Part shown: one piece after another, positions 11,639 through 22,849 of the stretch
Layout: each line of letters begins with the position of its first letter
Numbering within the stretch: the first letter of the stretch is position 1
NCBI RefSeq assembly: GCF_051014685.1
Contig: NW_027478538.1
Location: 248,001-312,000 of the forward strand
Direction of reading: 5' to 3'
From: Ptiloglossa arizonensis
Lineage: Eukaryota > Arthropoda > Insecta > Hymenoptera > Colletidae
DNA length: 64,000 bases
Notes under the pieces: generated by a model
What the model was told of the DNA's origin: nothing
Database searches by the model: none
The model's input: only the letters and a program-made list of their open reading frames with translations
Program-made: the position numbers and the translations under genes

Positions 11639-14637
11639 GTTTCTCCGTTTCTTTCTCCGTTTCTCCGTTTATTTCTTCGTTTCTCCATTTATTTCTCCGT
11701 TTCCCCGTCCCTTTCTTCGTTTCTCCGCTTCTTTGTTCGTTTCTCCGTTTCTTTCTTCGTTTCTCCGTTTCCTTGTTCGTTTCTCCGTTGGTTTCTTCGT
11801 TTCTCCATTTATTTCCCCGTTTCTCCGTTTCTTTCTTCGTTTCTCCGTTTCTTTGTGCGTTTCTCCGTTTCTTCCTTCGTTTCTCCGTTTCTGTCTTCGT
11901 TTCTCCGTTTCTTTCTTCGTTTCTGCGTTTCTTTCTTCGTTTCTCCGTTTCTTTGTTCGTTTCTCGGTTTCTTTGTTCGTTTCTCCGTTTCTTTCTTCGT
12001 TTCTCCGTTTCTTTCTTCGTTTCACCGTTTCTTTCTTCGTTTCTCCGTTTCTTTCTTCGTTTCACCGTTTCTTTTATCGTTTCTTCGTTTCTCCGTTTCT
12101 TTCTTCGTTTCTCCGTTTATATCGTCGTTTCTCCATTTCTTTCTCCGTTTCTTTCTTCGTTTCTCCGTTTCATTCTTCGTTTCCCCTTTTCTTTCTTCGT
12201 TTCTCCGTTTCCTTGTTCGTTTCTCCGTTTGTTTCTTCGTTTCTCCATTTATTTCCCCGTGTCTCCGTTTCTTTCTTCGTTTCTCCGTTTCTTTGTGCGT
12301 TTCTCCGGGTCTTCCTTCGTTTCTCCGTTTCTGTCTTCGTTTCTCCGTTTCTTTCTTCGTTTCACCGTTTCTTTTATCGTTTCTTCGTTTCTCCGTTTCT
12401 TTCTTCGTTTCTTCGTTTATATCGTCGTTTCTCCATTTCTTTCTCCGTTTCTTTCTTCGTTTCTCCGTTTCATTCTTCGTTTCCCCGTTTCTTTCTTCGT
12501 TTCACCGTTTCTTTGTTCGTTTCTCCGTTTCTTTCTTCGTTTCTCCGTTTCCTTGTTCGTTTCTCCGTTTGTTTCTTCGTTTCTCCATTTATTTCCCCGT
12601 TTCTCCGTTTCTTTCTTCGTTTCTCCGTTTCTTTGTGCGTTTCTCAGTTTCTTCCTTCGTTTCTCCGTTTCTGTCTTCGTTTCTCCGTTTCTTTCTTCGT
12701 TTCTGCGTTTCTTTCTTCGTTTCTCCGTTTCTTTGTTCGCTTCTCCGTTTCTATGTTCGTTTCTCCGTTTCTTTCTTCGTTTCTCCGTTTCTTTCTCCGT
12801 TTCTCCGTTTATTTCTTCGTTTCTCCATTTATTTCCCTGTTTCTGCGTTTCTTTGTTCGTTTCTCCATTTCTTTCTTCGTTTCTGCGTTTCATTCTTCGT
12901 TTCTCCGCTTCTTTCTTCGTTTCTCCGTTTCTTTGTTCGTTTCCCCGTTTCTTTGTTCGTTTCTCCGTTTCTTTGTTCGTTTCTCCGTTTCTTTCTTTGT
13001 TTCTCCGTTTCTATCTCCGTTTCTCCGTTTATTTCTTCGTTTCTCCATTTATTTCTCCGTTTCTCCGTCCCTTTCTTCGTTTCTCCGCTTCTTTGTTCGT
13101 TTCTCCGTTTCTTTCTTCGTTTCTCCGTTTCCTTGTTCGTTTCTCCGTTTGTTTCTTCGTTTCTCCATTTATTTCCCCGTTTCTACGTTTCTTTCTTCGT
13201 TTCTCCGTTTCTTTGTGCGTTTCTCCGTTTCTTCCTTCGTTTCTCCGTTTCTGTCTTCGTTTCTCCGTTTCTTTCTTCGTTTCTGCGTTTCTTTCCTCGT
13301 TTCTCCGTTTCTTTGTTCGCTTCTCCGTTTCTATGTTCGTTTCTCCATTTCTTTCTCCGTTTCTTTCTTCGTTTCTCCGTTTCATCCATCGTTTCTCCGT
13401 TTCTTTCTCCGTTTCTCCGTATCTATTTTGGTTTCTCCGTTTCTTTCTTTGTTTCTCCGTTTGTTTCTTCATTTCTCCGTATATTTCTTCGTTTCTCCGA
13501 TTCATTCTTCGTTTCTGCGTTTCTTTGTTCGTTTCTCCGTTTCTTTCTTCGTTTCTCCGTTTCTTTCTCCGTTTCTCCGTTTCTTTGTTCGTTTCTCCGT
13601 TTCTTTGTTCGTTTCTCCGTTTCTTTGTTCGTTTCTCCGTTTCTTTCTTCGTTTCTCCATCTTTGTTCGTTTCTCCGTTTATTTCTTCATTTCTCCATTT
13701 ATTTCTACGATTCTCCGGTCCTATCTTCGTTTCTCCGTTTATTTGTTCGTGTCTGCATTTATTTCTCCGTTTCTCAGTTTCTTTGTTCGTTTCTTCGTTT
13801 CTTTGTTCGTTTCTCCGTTTCTTTCTTCGTTTCTTCGTTTCTTTCTTCGTTTCTCCGTTTATTTCTTCGTTTCTCCGTTTCTTTCTTCGTTCATCCGTTT
13901 CTTTGTTCGTTTCTCCGTTTCTTTGTTCGTTTCTCCGTTTCTTTCTTCTTTTCTCCGTTTCTTTCTTCGTTTCTCCGTTTCTTTCTTCGTTTCTCCGTTT
14001 CTTTCTTCGTTTCTCCGTTTCTTTCTTCGTTTCTCCGCTTATATCTTCGTTTCTCCATTTATTTCTCCGTTTCTTTCTTCGTTTCTCCGTTTCATTCTTC
14101 GTTTCTCCGTTTCTTTCTTCATTTCTCCGTTTCCTTGTCCGATTCTCCGTTTATTTCTTCGTTTCTCCATTTATTTCCCCGTTTCTTTCTTCGTTTCATC
14201 GTTTCTGCCTTCGATTCTCCGTTTGTTTGTTCGTTTCTCCGTTTCTTTGTTCGTTTCTCCGTTTCTTTGTTCGTTTCTCCGTTTCTTTCTTTGTTTCTCC
14301 GTTTCTTTTTTGATTTCTCCGTGTATATCTTCGTTTCTCCGTTTCATTCTTCGTTTCTGCGTTTCATTGTTCGTTTCTCCGTTTCTTTCTTCGTTTCTCC
14401 GTTTCTTTGTTCGTTTCTCCGTTTCTTTCTTCGCTTCTTCGTTTCTTCGTTTCTTTGTTTGTTTCTCCGTTTCTTTGTTCGTTTCTCCGTTTCATTGTTC
14501 GTTTCTCCGTTTCTTTGTTCGTTTCTCCGTTTCTTTGTTCGTTTCTCCGTTTCTTCGTTCGTTTCTCCGTTTCTATGTTCGTTTCTCCGTTTCTTTGTTC
14601 GTTTCTCCGTTTCTTTCTTCGTTTCTCCGTTTCTTTC
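11639..14637 (+). repeat. 2982-bp tandem duplication, copy 2
   Basis: Copy 2 is nearly identical to 8657-11638. The match runs to about 14637, where CTTCG replaces the CTCCG of copy 1, so the junction is shared over some tens of bases. Since 2982 is divisible by 3, the duplication leaves reading phase unchanged, which is why open frames run through it. Confidence 0.93.
13677..13796 (+). repeat. 120-bp cassette, copy 2
   Basis: The diagnostic unit is at 13749. It is the GGTCC form, identical in type to copy 1, and was produced by the 2982-bp duplication. Confidence 0.9.
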
Positions 14638-14990
14638 TTCGTTTCTCCGTTTCTTTCTCCGTTTCTCCGTTTCTTTCTTCGTTTCTCCGTTTCCTTCTTC
14701 GTTTCTCCGTTTCTTTCTTCGTTTCTCCGTTTCTTTCTTCGTTTCTCCATTTATTTCTCCGTATCTTTGTTCGTTTCTCCGTTTCTTTCTTCGTTTCTCC
14801 GTTTCTTTGTTCGTTTCTCCGTTTCTTTGTTCGTTTCTCCGTTTCATTGTTCGTTTCTCCGTTTCTTTGTTCGTTTCTCCGTTTCTTTGTTCGTTTCTCC
14901 GTTTCTTCGTTCGTTTCTCCGTTTCTATGTTCGTTTCTCCGTTTCTTTGTTCGTTTCTCCGTTTCTTTCTTCGTTTCTCCGGTTCTTTCT
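14480..14990 (+). repeat. 352-bp shifted repeat of a CATTG / TTCGTTCG / CTATG trio
   Basis: The ordered variants TTTCATTGTTCG, TTTCTTCGTTCG and TTTCTATGTTCG at 14490-14580 recur at 14842-14932. Monomers between them are consensus or TTTGTTCG type. A third instance lies at 15771-15860, where the last variant has reverted to TTTCTTTG. Confidence 0.78.
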
Positions 14991-15550
14991 TCGTTTCTCC
15001 GTTTCTTTCTCCGTTTCTCCGTTTCTTTCTTCGTTTCTCCGCTTCTTTCTTCGTTTCTCCGTTTCTTTGTTCGTTTCACAGTTTGTTTTTTTGTTTCTCC
15101 GTTTATTTCTTCCTTTCTCCATTTATTTCTCCGTTTCTCCGTTTCTTTCTTCGTTTCTGCGTTTCTTTCTTCGTTTCTCCGTTTCTTTCTTCGTTTCTCC
15201 GTTTCTTTCTTCGTTTCTCCGTTTCTTTCTTCGTTTCTCCGTTTCTTTCTTCGTTTCTCCGTTTCTTTCTTCGTTTCTCCGTTGCTTTCTTCGTTTCTGC
15301 GTTTCTTTCTTCGTTTCTCCGTTTCTTTCTTCGTTTCCCCGTTTCTTTGTTCGTTTCTCCGTTTCTTTGTTCGTTTCTCCGTTTCTTTCTTTGTTTCTCC
15401 GTTTCTTTCTCCGTTTCTCCGTTTATTTCTTCATTTCTCCATTTATTTCTCCGTTTCTCCGTTTCTTCGTTCGTTTCTCCGTTTCTTTGTTCGTTTCTCC
15501 GTTTCTTTGTTCGTTTCTCCGTTTCTTTCTTCGTTTCTCCGTTTCTTTCT

Positions 15551-15890
15551 TCGTTTCTCCGTTTCTTTCTTTGTTTCTCCGTTTCTTTTTTGATTTCTCC
15601 GTGTATATCTTCGTTTCTCCGTTTCATTCTTCGTTTCTGCGTTTCATTGTTCGTCTCTCCGTTTCCTTCTTCGTTTCTCCGTTTCTTTGTTCGTTTCTCC
15701 GTTTCTTCCTTCGCTTCTTCGTTTCTTCGTTTCTTTGTTTGTTTCTCCGTTTCTTTGTTCGTTTCTCCGTTTCATTGTTCGTTTCTCCGTTTCTTTGTTC
15801 GTTTCTCCGTTTCTTTGTTCGTTTCTCCGTTTCTTCGTTCGTTTCTCCGTTTCTTTGTTCGTTTCTCCGTTTCTTTGTTCGTTTCTCCGT
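15551..15890 (+). repeat. 340-bp copy of 14271-14610 (shift 1280 bp)
   Basis: It shares the rare units TTTTTTGATTTC, GTGTATATC and TTCGTTTCTTCGTTTCTTTG with 14271-14610, exactly 64 monomers away. Differences include TTCGTCTC at 15653 and TTCC at 15664 and 15707. It is older than the 2982-bp duplication, judging by its higher divergence. Confidence 0.82.
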
Positions 15891-16000
15891 TTCTTTGCTC
15901 GTTTCTCCGTTTCTTTCTTCGTTTCTCTGTTTATTTATTCGTTTCTCCGTTTCTTTCTTCGTTTCTCTGTTTCTTTCTTCGTTTCTCCGTTTATATCTTC

Positions 16001-16340
16001 GTTTCTCCATTCATTTTTCCGTTTCTTTCTTCGTTTCTCCGTTTCATTCTTCGTTTCTCCGTTTCTTTCTTCGTTTCTCCGTTTCCTTGTTCGATTCTCC
16101 GTTTAGTTCTTCGTTTCTCCATTTATTTCCCCGTTTCTTTCTTCGTTTCTTCGTTTCTTTCTTCGATTCTCCGTTTCTTTGTTCGATTCTCCGTTTCTTT
16201 GTTCGTTTCTCCGTTTCTTTCTTTGTTTCTCCGTTTCTTTCTTCATGTCTCCGTTTATATCTTCGTTTCTCCGTTTCATTCTTCGTTTCTGCGTTTCATT
16301 GTTCGTTTCTCCGTTTCTTTCCTCGTTTCTCCGTTTCTTT
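16001..16340 (+). repeat. TTTAGTTC block, copy 1 of 3
   Basis: It is recognised by the unit GTTTAGTTCTTCG at 16101, followed by CCATTTATTTCCCCG and a double TTTCTTCG. The same block recurs at about 24339-24678 and 26163-26502. Confidence 0.82.
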
Positions 16341-16754
16341 ATTCGTTTCTCCGTTTCTTTGTTCGTTTCTCCGTTTCTTTCTTCGTTTCGCCGTTTCTTT
16401 GTTCGTTTCTCCGTTTCTTTCTTCGTTTCTTCGTTTCTTTCTTCGTTTCTCCGTTTATTTCTTCGTTTCTCCGTTTCTGTCTCCGTTTCTCCGTTTCTTT
16501 CTTCATTTCTCCGTTTATTTCTTCGTTTCTCCGTTTCTTTCTTCGTCTCTCCGTTTCTTTGTTCGTTTCTCCGTTTCTTTGTTCGTTTCTTCGTTTCTTT
16601 CTTCGTTTCTCCGTTTCCTTCTTCGTTTCTCCGTTTCTTTCTTCGTTTCTCCGTTTCTTTGTCCGTTTCTCCGTTTCTTTTTTCGTTTCTCCGTTTCTTT
16701 CTTCGTTTCTCCGTTCCTTTCTTCGTTTCTCCGTTTCTTTCTTCGTTTCTCCGT

Positions 16755-17420
16755 TTCTTTCTTCGTTTCTCCATTTATTTCTCCGTTTCTTTCTTCGTTT
16801 CTCCATTTCTTTGTTCGTTTCTCCGTTTCTTTGTTCGTTTCTCCGTTTCTTTGTTCGTTTCTCCGTTTCTTTGTTCGTTTCTCCGTTTCTTTCTTCGTTC
16901 CTCCGTTTCTTTGTTCGTTTCTCCGTTTATTTCTTCATTTCTCCATTCATTTCTACGATCCTCCGTTCCTATCTTCGTTTCTCCGTTTATTTGTTCGTGT
17001 CTGCATTTATTTCTCCGTTTCTCAGTTTCTTTGTTCGTTTCTTCGTTTCTTTGTTCGTTTCTCCGTTTCTTTGTTCGTTTCTCCGTTTCTTTCTTCGTTT
17101 CTTCGTTTCTTTCATCGTTTCTCTGTTTATTTATTAGTTTCTCCGTTTCTTTCTTCGTTTCTCTGTTTCTTTCTTCGTTTCTCCGTTTATATCTTCGTTT
17201 CTCCGTTTCATTCTTCGTTTCTGCGTTTCATTGTTCGTTTCTCCGTTTCATTCTTCGTTTCTGCGTTTCATTGTTCGTTTCTGCGTTTCTTTCTTCGTTT
17301 CTCCGTTTCTTTGTTCGTTTCTCTGTTTCTTTCTACGCTTCTTCGTTTCTCCGTTTATTTCTTCGTTTCTCCGTTTCTTTCTTCGTTTCTTCGTTTCTTT
17401 GTTCGTTTCTCCGTTTCTTT
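16755..17420 (+). repeat. 665-bp block shared with 37365-38030, copy 1
   Basis: A run of about 33 monomers, including a 120-bp cassette, a TTTATTTATTAGTTTC unit and a TTTCTACGCTTCTTCG unit, is found again 20,610 bp downstream. The flanks differ on both sides. The TTATTAG unit puts a stop in one + frame in each copy. Confidence 0.88.
16925..17044 (+). repeat. 120-bp cassette, copy 3
   Basis: The diagnostic unit is at 16997. This is the CATTCATTTC plus GATCC form, found otherwise only in copy 13. Confidence 0.9.
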
Positions 17421-18224
17421 TTCCGTTTCTCCGTTTCTTTCTCCGTTTCTCAGTTTCTTTGTTCGTTTCTTCGTTTCTTTGTTCGTTTCTCCGTTTCTTT
17501 GTTCCTTTCTCCGTTTCTTAGTTCGTTTCTCTGTTTATTTATTCGTTTCTCCGTTTCTTTCTTCGTTTCTCTGTTTCTTTCTTCGTTTCTCCGTTTCTTT
17601 CTCCGTTTCTCCGTTTCTTTGTTCGTTTCTCCGTTTCTTTCTTCGTTTCTTCGTTTCTTTCATCGTTTCTCTGTTTATTTATTAGTTTCTCCGTTTCTTT
17701 CTTCGTTTCTCTGTTTCTTTCTTCGTTTCTCCATTTATTTCTCCGTCTCTCCCTTTCTTTCTTCGTTTCTCCATTTCTTTCTCCGTCTCTCCGTTTCTTT
17801 CTTCGTTTCTCCGTTTATTTCTTCGTTTCTCCGTTTCTTTGTTCGTTTCTACATTTTTTTGTTCGTTTCTCCGTTTCTTTCTTCGTTTCTCCGTTTCTTT
17901 CTTCGTTTCTCCGTTTCTTTGTTCGTCTCTCCGTTTCTTTCTTCGTTTCTCCGATTCTTTCCTCCTTTCTCCATTTACTTCTCCGTTTCTCCGTTTCTTT
18001 CTTCGTTTCTGCGTTTCTTTCTTCGTTTCTCCGTTTCTTTCTCCGTCTCTCCGTTTCTTTCTTCGTTTCTCCATTTATTTCTCCGTTTCTTTCTTCGTTT
18101 CTCCGTTTCTTTGTTCGTTTCTCCGTTTCTTTGTTCGTTTCTCCGTTTCTTTGTTCGTTTCTCCGTTTCTTTGTTCGTTTCTCCGTTTCTTTCTTCGTTC
18201 CTCCGTTTCTTTGTTCGTTTCTCC

Positions 18225-18344
18225 GTTTATTTCTTCATTTCTCCATTTATTTCTACGATCCTCCGTTCCTATCTTCGTTTCTCCGTTTATTTGTTCGTGT
18301 CTGCATTTATTTCTCCGTTTCTCAGTTTCTTTGTTCGTTTCTTC
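18225..18344 (+). repeat. 120-bp cassette, copy 4
   Basis: The diagnostic unit is at 18297, 65 monomers (1300 bp) after copy 3. It has the GATCC form with CATTTATTTC. Confidence 0.9.
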
Positions 18345-19112
18345 GTTTCTTTGTTCGTTTCTCCGTTTCTTTCTTCGTTTCTCTGTTTCTATCTTCGTTT
18401 CTCCGTTTATATCTTCGTTTCTCCATTCATTTCTCCGTTTCTTTCTTCGTTTCTCCGTTTCATTCTTCGTTTCTCCGTTTCTTTCTTCGTTTCTCCGTTT
18501 ATATCTTCGTTTCTCCATTCATTTCTCCGTTTCTTTCTTCGTTTCTCCGTTTCATTCTTCGTTTCTCCGTTTCTTTCTTCGTTTCTTCGTTTTTTTCTTC
18601 GTTTCTCTGTTTATTTATTCGTTTCTCCGTTTCTTTCTTCGTTTCTCTGTTTCTTTCTTCGTTTCTCCGTTTATATCTTCGTTTCTCCATTCATTTCTGC
18701 GTTTCTTTCTTCGTTTCTCCGTTTCATTCTTCGTTTCTCCGTTTCTTTCTTCGTTTCTCCGTTTCCTTGTTCGATTCTCCGTTTATTTCTTTGTTTCTCC
18801 ATTTATTTCCCCGTTTCTTTCTTCGTTTCTTCGTTTCTTTCTTCGTTTCTCCGTTTCTTTGTTCGTTTCTCCGTTTCTTTGTTCGTTTCTCCGTTTCTTT
18901 CTTTGTTTCTCCGTTTCTTTCTTCATGTCTCCGTTTATATCTTCGTTTCTCCGTTTCTTTCTTCGTTTCTCCGTTTCTTTCTCCGTTTCTCCGTTTCTTT
19001 GTTCGTTTCTCCGTTTCTTTGTTCGTTTCTCCGTTTCTTTGTTCGTTTCTCCGTTTCTTTGTTCGTTTCTCCGTTTCTTTCTTCGTTTCTCCGTTTCTTT
19101 GTTCGTTTCTCC

Positions 19113-19232
19113 GTTTATTTCTTCATTTCTCCATTTATTTCTACGATTCTCCGTTCCTATCTTCGTTTCTCCGTTTATTTGTTCGTGTCTGCATTTATTT
19201 CTCCGTTTCTCAGTTTCTTTGTTCGTTTCTTC
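19113..19232 (+). repeat. 120-bp cassette, copy 5
   Basis: The diagnostic unit is at 19185. It has the GATTC plus GTTCC form. Confidence 0.9.
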
Positions 19233-19687
19233 GTTTCTTTGTTCGTTTCTCCGTTTCTTTCTTCGTTTCTTCGTTTCTTTCTTCGTTTCTCCGTTTATTT
19301 CTTCGTTTCTCCGTTTCTTTCTTCGTTCATCCGTTTCTTTGTTCGTTTCTCCGTTTCTTTGTTCGTTTCTCCGTTTCTTTCTTCTTTTCTCCGTTTCTTT
19401 CTTCGTTCCTCCGTTTCTTTCTTCGTTTCTCCGTTTCATTCTTCGTTTCTCCGTTTCTTTCTTCATTTCTCCGTTTCCTTGTCCGATTCTCCGTTTATTT
19501 CTTCGTTTCTCCATTTATTTCCCCGTTTCTTTCTTCGTTTCTTCGTTTCTTCCTTCGCTTCTCCGTTTCTTTGTTCGTTTCTCCGTTTCTTTCTTCGTTT
19601 CTCCGTTTCTTTGTTCGTTTCTCCGTTTCTTTCTTTGTTTCTCCGTTTCTTTCTTGATTTCTCCGTTTATATCTTCGTTTCTCCGTT

Positions 19688-20175
19688 TCATTCTTCGTTT
19701 CTGCGTTTCATTGTTCGTTTCTCCGTTTCCTTCTTCGTTTCTCCGTTTCTTTGTTCGTTTCTCCGTTTCTTTCTTCGCTTCTTCGTTTCTTCGTTTCTTT
19801 GTTCGTTTCTCCGTTTCTTTGTTCGTTTCTCCGTTTCTTTGTTCGTTTCTCCGTTTCTTTGTTCGTTTCTCCGTTTCTTTGTTCGTTTCTCCGTTTCTTT
19901 GTTCGTTTCTCCGTTTCTATGTTCGTTTCTCCGTTTCTTTGTTCGTTTCTCCGTTTCTTTGTTCGTTTCTACGTTTCTTTGTTCGTTTCTCCGTTTCTTT
20001 CTCCGTTTCTCCGTTTCTTTCTTCGTTTCTCCGTTTCTTTCTTCGTTTCTCCGTTTCTTTCTCCGTTTCTCCGTATCTTTCTTCGTTTCTCCGTTTCTTT
20101 CTTCGTTTCTCCGTTTCTTTCTTCGTTTCTCCGTTTCCTTCTTCGTTTCTCCGTTTCTTTCTTCGTTTCTCCATT
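19688..20175 (+). repeat. About 0.45-kb block shared with 22616-23101, copy 1
   Basis: The order of variants from the TTCGCTTCTTCGTTTCTTCG unit (19773) through the CTATG unit (19917) to the consensus-rich tail recurs at a shift of 2928 bp. This copy ends with GTATC and TTCCTTC units at 20071-20140. Confidence 0.8.
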
Positions 20176-20182
20176 TATTTCT

Positions 20183-20430
20183 CCGTTTCTTTGTTCGTTT
20201 CTCCGTTTCTTTGTTCGTTTCTCCGTTTCTTTGTTCGTTTCTCCGTTTCTTTGTTCGTTTCTCCGTTTCTTTGTTCGTTTCTCCGTTTCTTTGTTCGTTT
20301 CTCCGTTTCTTTGTTCGTTTCTCCGTTTCTTTGTTCGTTTCTCCGTTTCTTTGTTCGTTTCTCCGTTTCTTTGTTCGTTTCTCCGTTTCTTTGTTCGTTT
20401 CTCCGTTTCTTTGTTCGTTTCTCCGTTTCT
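20183..20430 (+). repeat. Homogeneous run of 12 TTTGTTCG monomers
   Basis: Twelve consecutive monomers are identical and all carry C to G in TTTCTTCG (TTTGTTCG at 20-bp spacing from 20191 to 20411). This is the longest run of perfectly identical monomers I noticed, and points to a recent local expansion. Similar but broken runs lie at 23121-23500 and 25531-25790. Confidence 0.88.
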
Positions 20431-21424
20431 TTCTTTGTTTCTCCGTTTCTTTCTTCATGTCTCCGTTTATATCTTCGTTTCTCCGTTTCATTCTTCGTTT
20501 CTGCGTTTCATTGTTCGTTTCTCCGTTTCTTTCTTCGTTTCTCCGTTTCTTTGTTCGTTTCTCCGTTTCTTTCTACGCTTCTTCGTTTCTTTCTTCGTTT
20601 CTCCGTTTATTTCTTCGTTTCTCCGTTTCTTTCTTCGTTTCTCCGTTTCTTTGTTCGTTTCTCCGTTTCTTTCTTCGTTTCTCCGTTTCTTTTTCCGTTT
20701 CTCCGTTTCTTTCTCCGTTTCTCAGTTTCTTTGTTCGTTTCTTCGTTTCTTTGTTCGTTTCTCCGTTTCTTTGTTCGTTTCTCCGTTTCTTAGTTCGTTT
20801 CTCTGTTTATTTATTCGTTTCTCCGTTTCTTTCTTCGTTACTCTGTTTCTTTCTTCGTTTCTTCGTTTCTTTCTCCGTTTCTCCGTTTCTTTCTTCGTTT
20901 CTCCGTTTATTTCTTCGTTTCTCCGTTTCTTTCTTCGTTTCTCCGTTTCTTTGTTCGTTTCTCCGCTTCTTTCTTCTTTTCTTTGTTTCTTTCTTCGTTT
21001 CTCCGTTTCTTTCTTCGTTTCTGCGTTTCTTTCTTCGTTTCTCCGCTTCTTTCTTCGTTTCTCCGTTTCTTTGTTCGTTTCACAGTTTGTTTTTTCGTTT
21101 CTCCGTTTATTTCTTCCTTTCTCCATTTATTTCTCCGTTTCTCCGTTTCTTTCTTCGTTTCTGCGTTTCTTTCTTCGTTTCTCCGTTTGTTTCTTCATTT
21201 CTCCGTATATTTCTTCGTTTCTCCGATTCATTCTTCGTTTCAGCGTTTCTTTGTTCGCTTCTCCGTTTCTTTCTTCGTTTCTCCGTTTCTTTCTCCGTTT
21301 CTCCGTTTCTTTGTTCGTTTCTCCGTTTCTTTGTTCGTTTCTCCGTTTCTTTGTTCGTTTCTCCGTTTCTTTGTTCGTTTCTCCGTTTCTTTCTTCGTTT
21401 CTCCGTTTCTTTGTTCGTTTCTCC

Positions 21425-21544
21425 GTTTATTTCTTCATTTCTCCATTTATTTCTACGATTCTCCGTTCCTATCTTCGTTTCTCCGTTTATTTGTTCGTGT
21501 CTGCATTTATTTCTCCGTTTCTCAGTTTCTTTGTTCGTTTCTTA
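21425..21544 (+). repeat. 120-bp cassette, copy 6
   Basis: The diagnostic unit is at 21497, in the GATTC form. It is followed by a TTAGTTTC unit. Partial cassettes with only the CTGCATTTATTTC part and a CAGG unit follow at 21657 and 22285 as products of the 628-bp duplication. Confidence 0.9.
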
Positions 21545-22152
21545 GTTTCTTTGTTCGTTTCTCCGTTTCTTTCTTCGTTTCTTCGTTTCTTTCTTCGTTT
21601 CTCCGTTTATTTCTTCGTTTCTCCGTTTCTTACTTCGTTCATCCGTTTCTTTGTACGTGTCTGCATTTATTTCTCCGTTTCTCAGGTTCTTTGTTCGTTT
21701 CTTCGTTTCTTTGTACGTTTCTCCGTTTCTTTGTTCGTTTCTCCGTTTCTTTGTTCGTTTCTCTGTTTATTTATTCGTTTCTCCGTTTCTTTCTTCGTTT
21801 CTCTGTTTCTTTCTTCGTTTCTCCGTTTCTTTCTTCGTTTCTTCGTTTCTTCCTTCGCTTCTCCGTTTCTTTGTTCGTTTCTCCGTTTCTTTGTTCGTTT
21901 CTCCGTTTCTTTGTTCGTTTCTCCGTTTCTTTCTTTGTTTCTCCGTTTCTTTCTTGATTTCTCCGTTTATATCTTCGTTTCTCCGTTTCATTCTTCGTTT
22001 CTGCGTTTCATTGTTCGTTTCTCCGTTTCTTTCTTCGTTTCTCCGTTTCTTTGTTCGTTTCTCCGTTTCTTTCTTCGCTTCTTCGTTTCTTCGTTTCTTT
22101 GTTCGTTTCTCCGTTTCTTTGTTCGTTTCTCCGTTTCTTTGTTCGTTTCTCC
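21525..22152 (+). repeat. 628-bp tandem duplication, copy 1
   Basis: It is recognised by the TTAGTTTC unit (21541), the truncated cassette unit CTGCATTTATTTC with CAGG, and a TTTATTTATTCG unit. It contains GTACGTGTCTGC at 21653 where copy 2 has GTTCGTGTCTGC. The period is not a multiple of 3, so reading phase changes between copies. Confidence 0.88.
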
Positions 22153-22780
22153 GTTTCTTTGTTCGTTTCTTAGTTTCTTTGTTCGTTTCTCCGTTTCTTT
22201 CTTCGTTTCTTCGTTTCTTTCTTCGTTTCTCCGTTTATTTCTTCGTTTCTCCGTTTCTTACTTCGTTCATCCGTTTCTTTGTTCGTGTCTGCATTTATTT
22301 CTCCGTTTCTCAGGTTCTTTGTTCGTTTCTTCGTTTCTTTGTACGTTTCTCCGTTTCTTTGTTCGTTTCTCCGTTTCTTTGTTCGTTTCTCTGTTTATTT
22401 ATTCGTTTCTCCGTTTCTTTCTTCGTTTCTCTGTTTCTTTCTTCGTTTCTCCGTTTCTTTCTTCGTTTCTTCGTTTCTTCCTTCGCTTCTCCGTTTCTTT
22501 GTTCGTTTCTCCGTTTCTTTGTTCGTTTCTCCGTTTCTTTGTTCGTTTCTCCGTTTCTTTCTTTGTTTCTCCGTTTCTTTCTTGATTTCTCCGTTTATAT
22601 CTTCGTTTCTCCGTTTCATTCTTCGTTTCTGCGTTTCATTGTTCGTTTCTCCGTTTCTTTCTTCGTTTCTCCGTTTCTTTGTTCGTTTCTCCGTTTCTTT
22701 CTTCGCTTCTTCGTTTCTTCGTTTCTTTGTTCGTTTCTCCGTTTCTTTGTTCGTTTCTCCGTTTCTTTGTTCGTTTCTCC
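22153..22780 (+). repeat. 628-bp tandem duplication, copy 2
   Basis: It follows copy 1 directly, with TTAGTTTC at 22169 and CTGCATTTATTTC at 22289. The match fades into TTTGTTCG monomers at about 22780. Confidence 0.88.
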
Positions 22781-22849
22781 GTTTCTTTGTTCGTTTCTCC
22801 GTTTCTTTGTTCGTTTCTCCGTTTCTTTGTTCGTTTCTCCGTTTCTATG

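Noticed and set aside
2501..17137. Open frame of 4,878 codons on the + strand, and similar ones at 2427-15593, 21651-36188, 39509-50557 and 42523-52893
   Set aside because: They overlap in other frames, consist only of the 20-residue repeat read from the satellite, begin at chance ATG variants and end at chance TAA/TAG/TGA variants. The stop-free state follows from base composition.
17101..17140. TTTATTTATTAG as an AT-rich regulatory site
   Set aside because: It is a single variant monomer that also appears at 17659 and 37741 through duplication. Nothing nearby suggests a gene to regulate.
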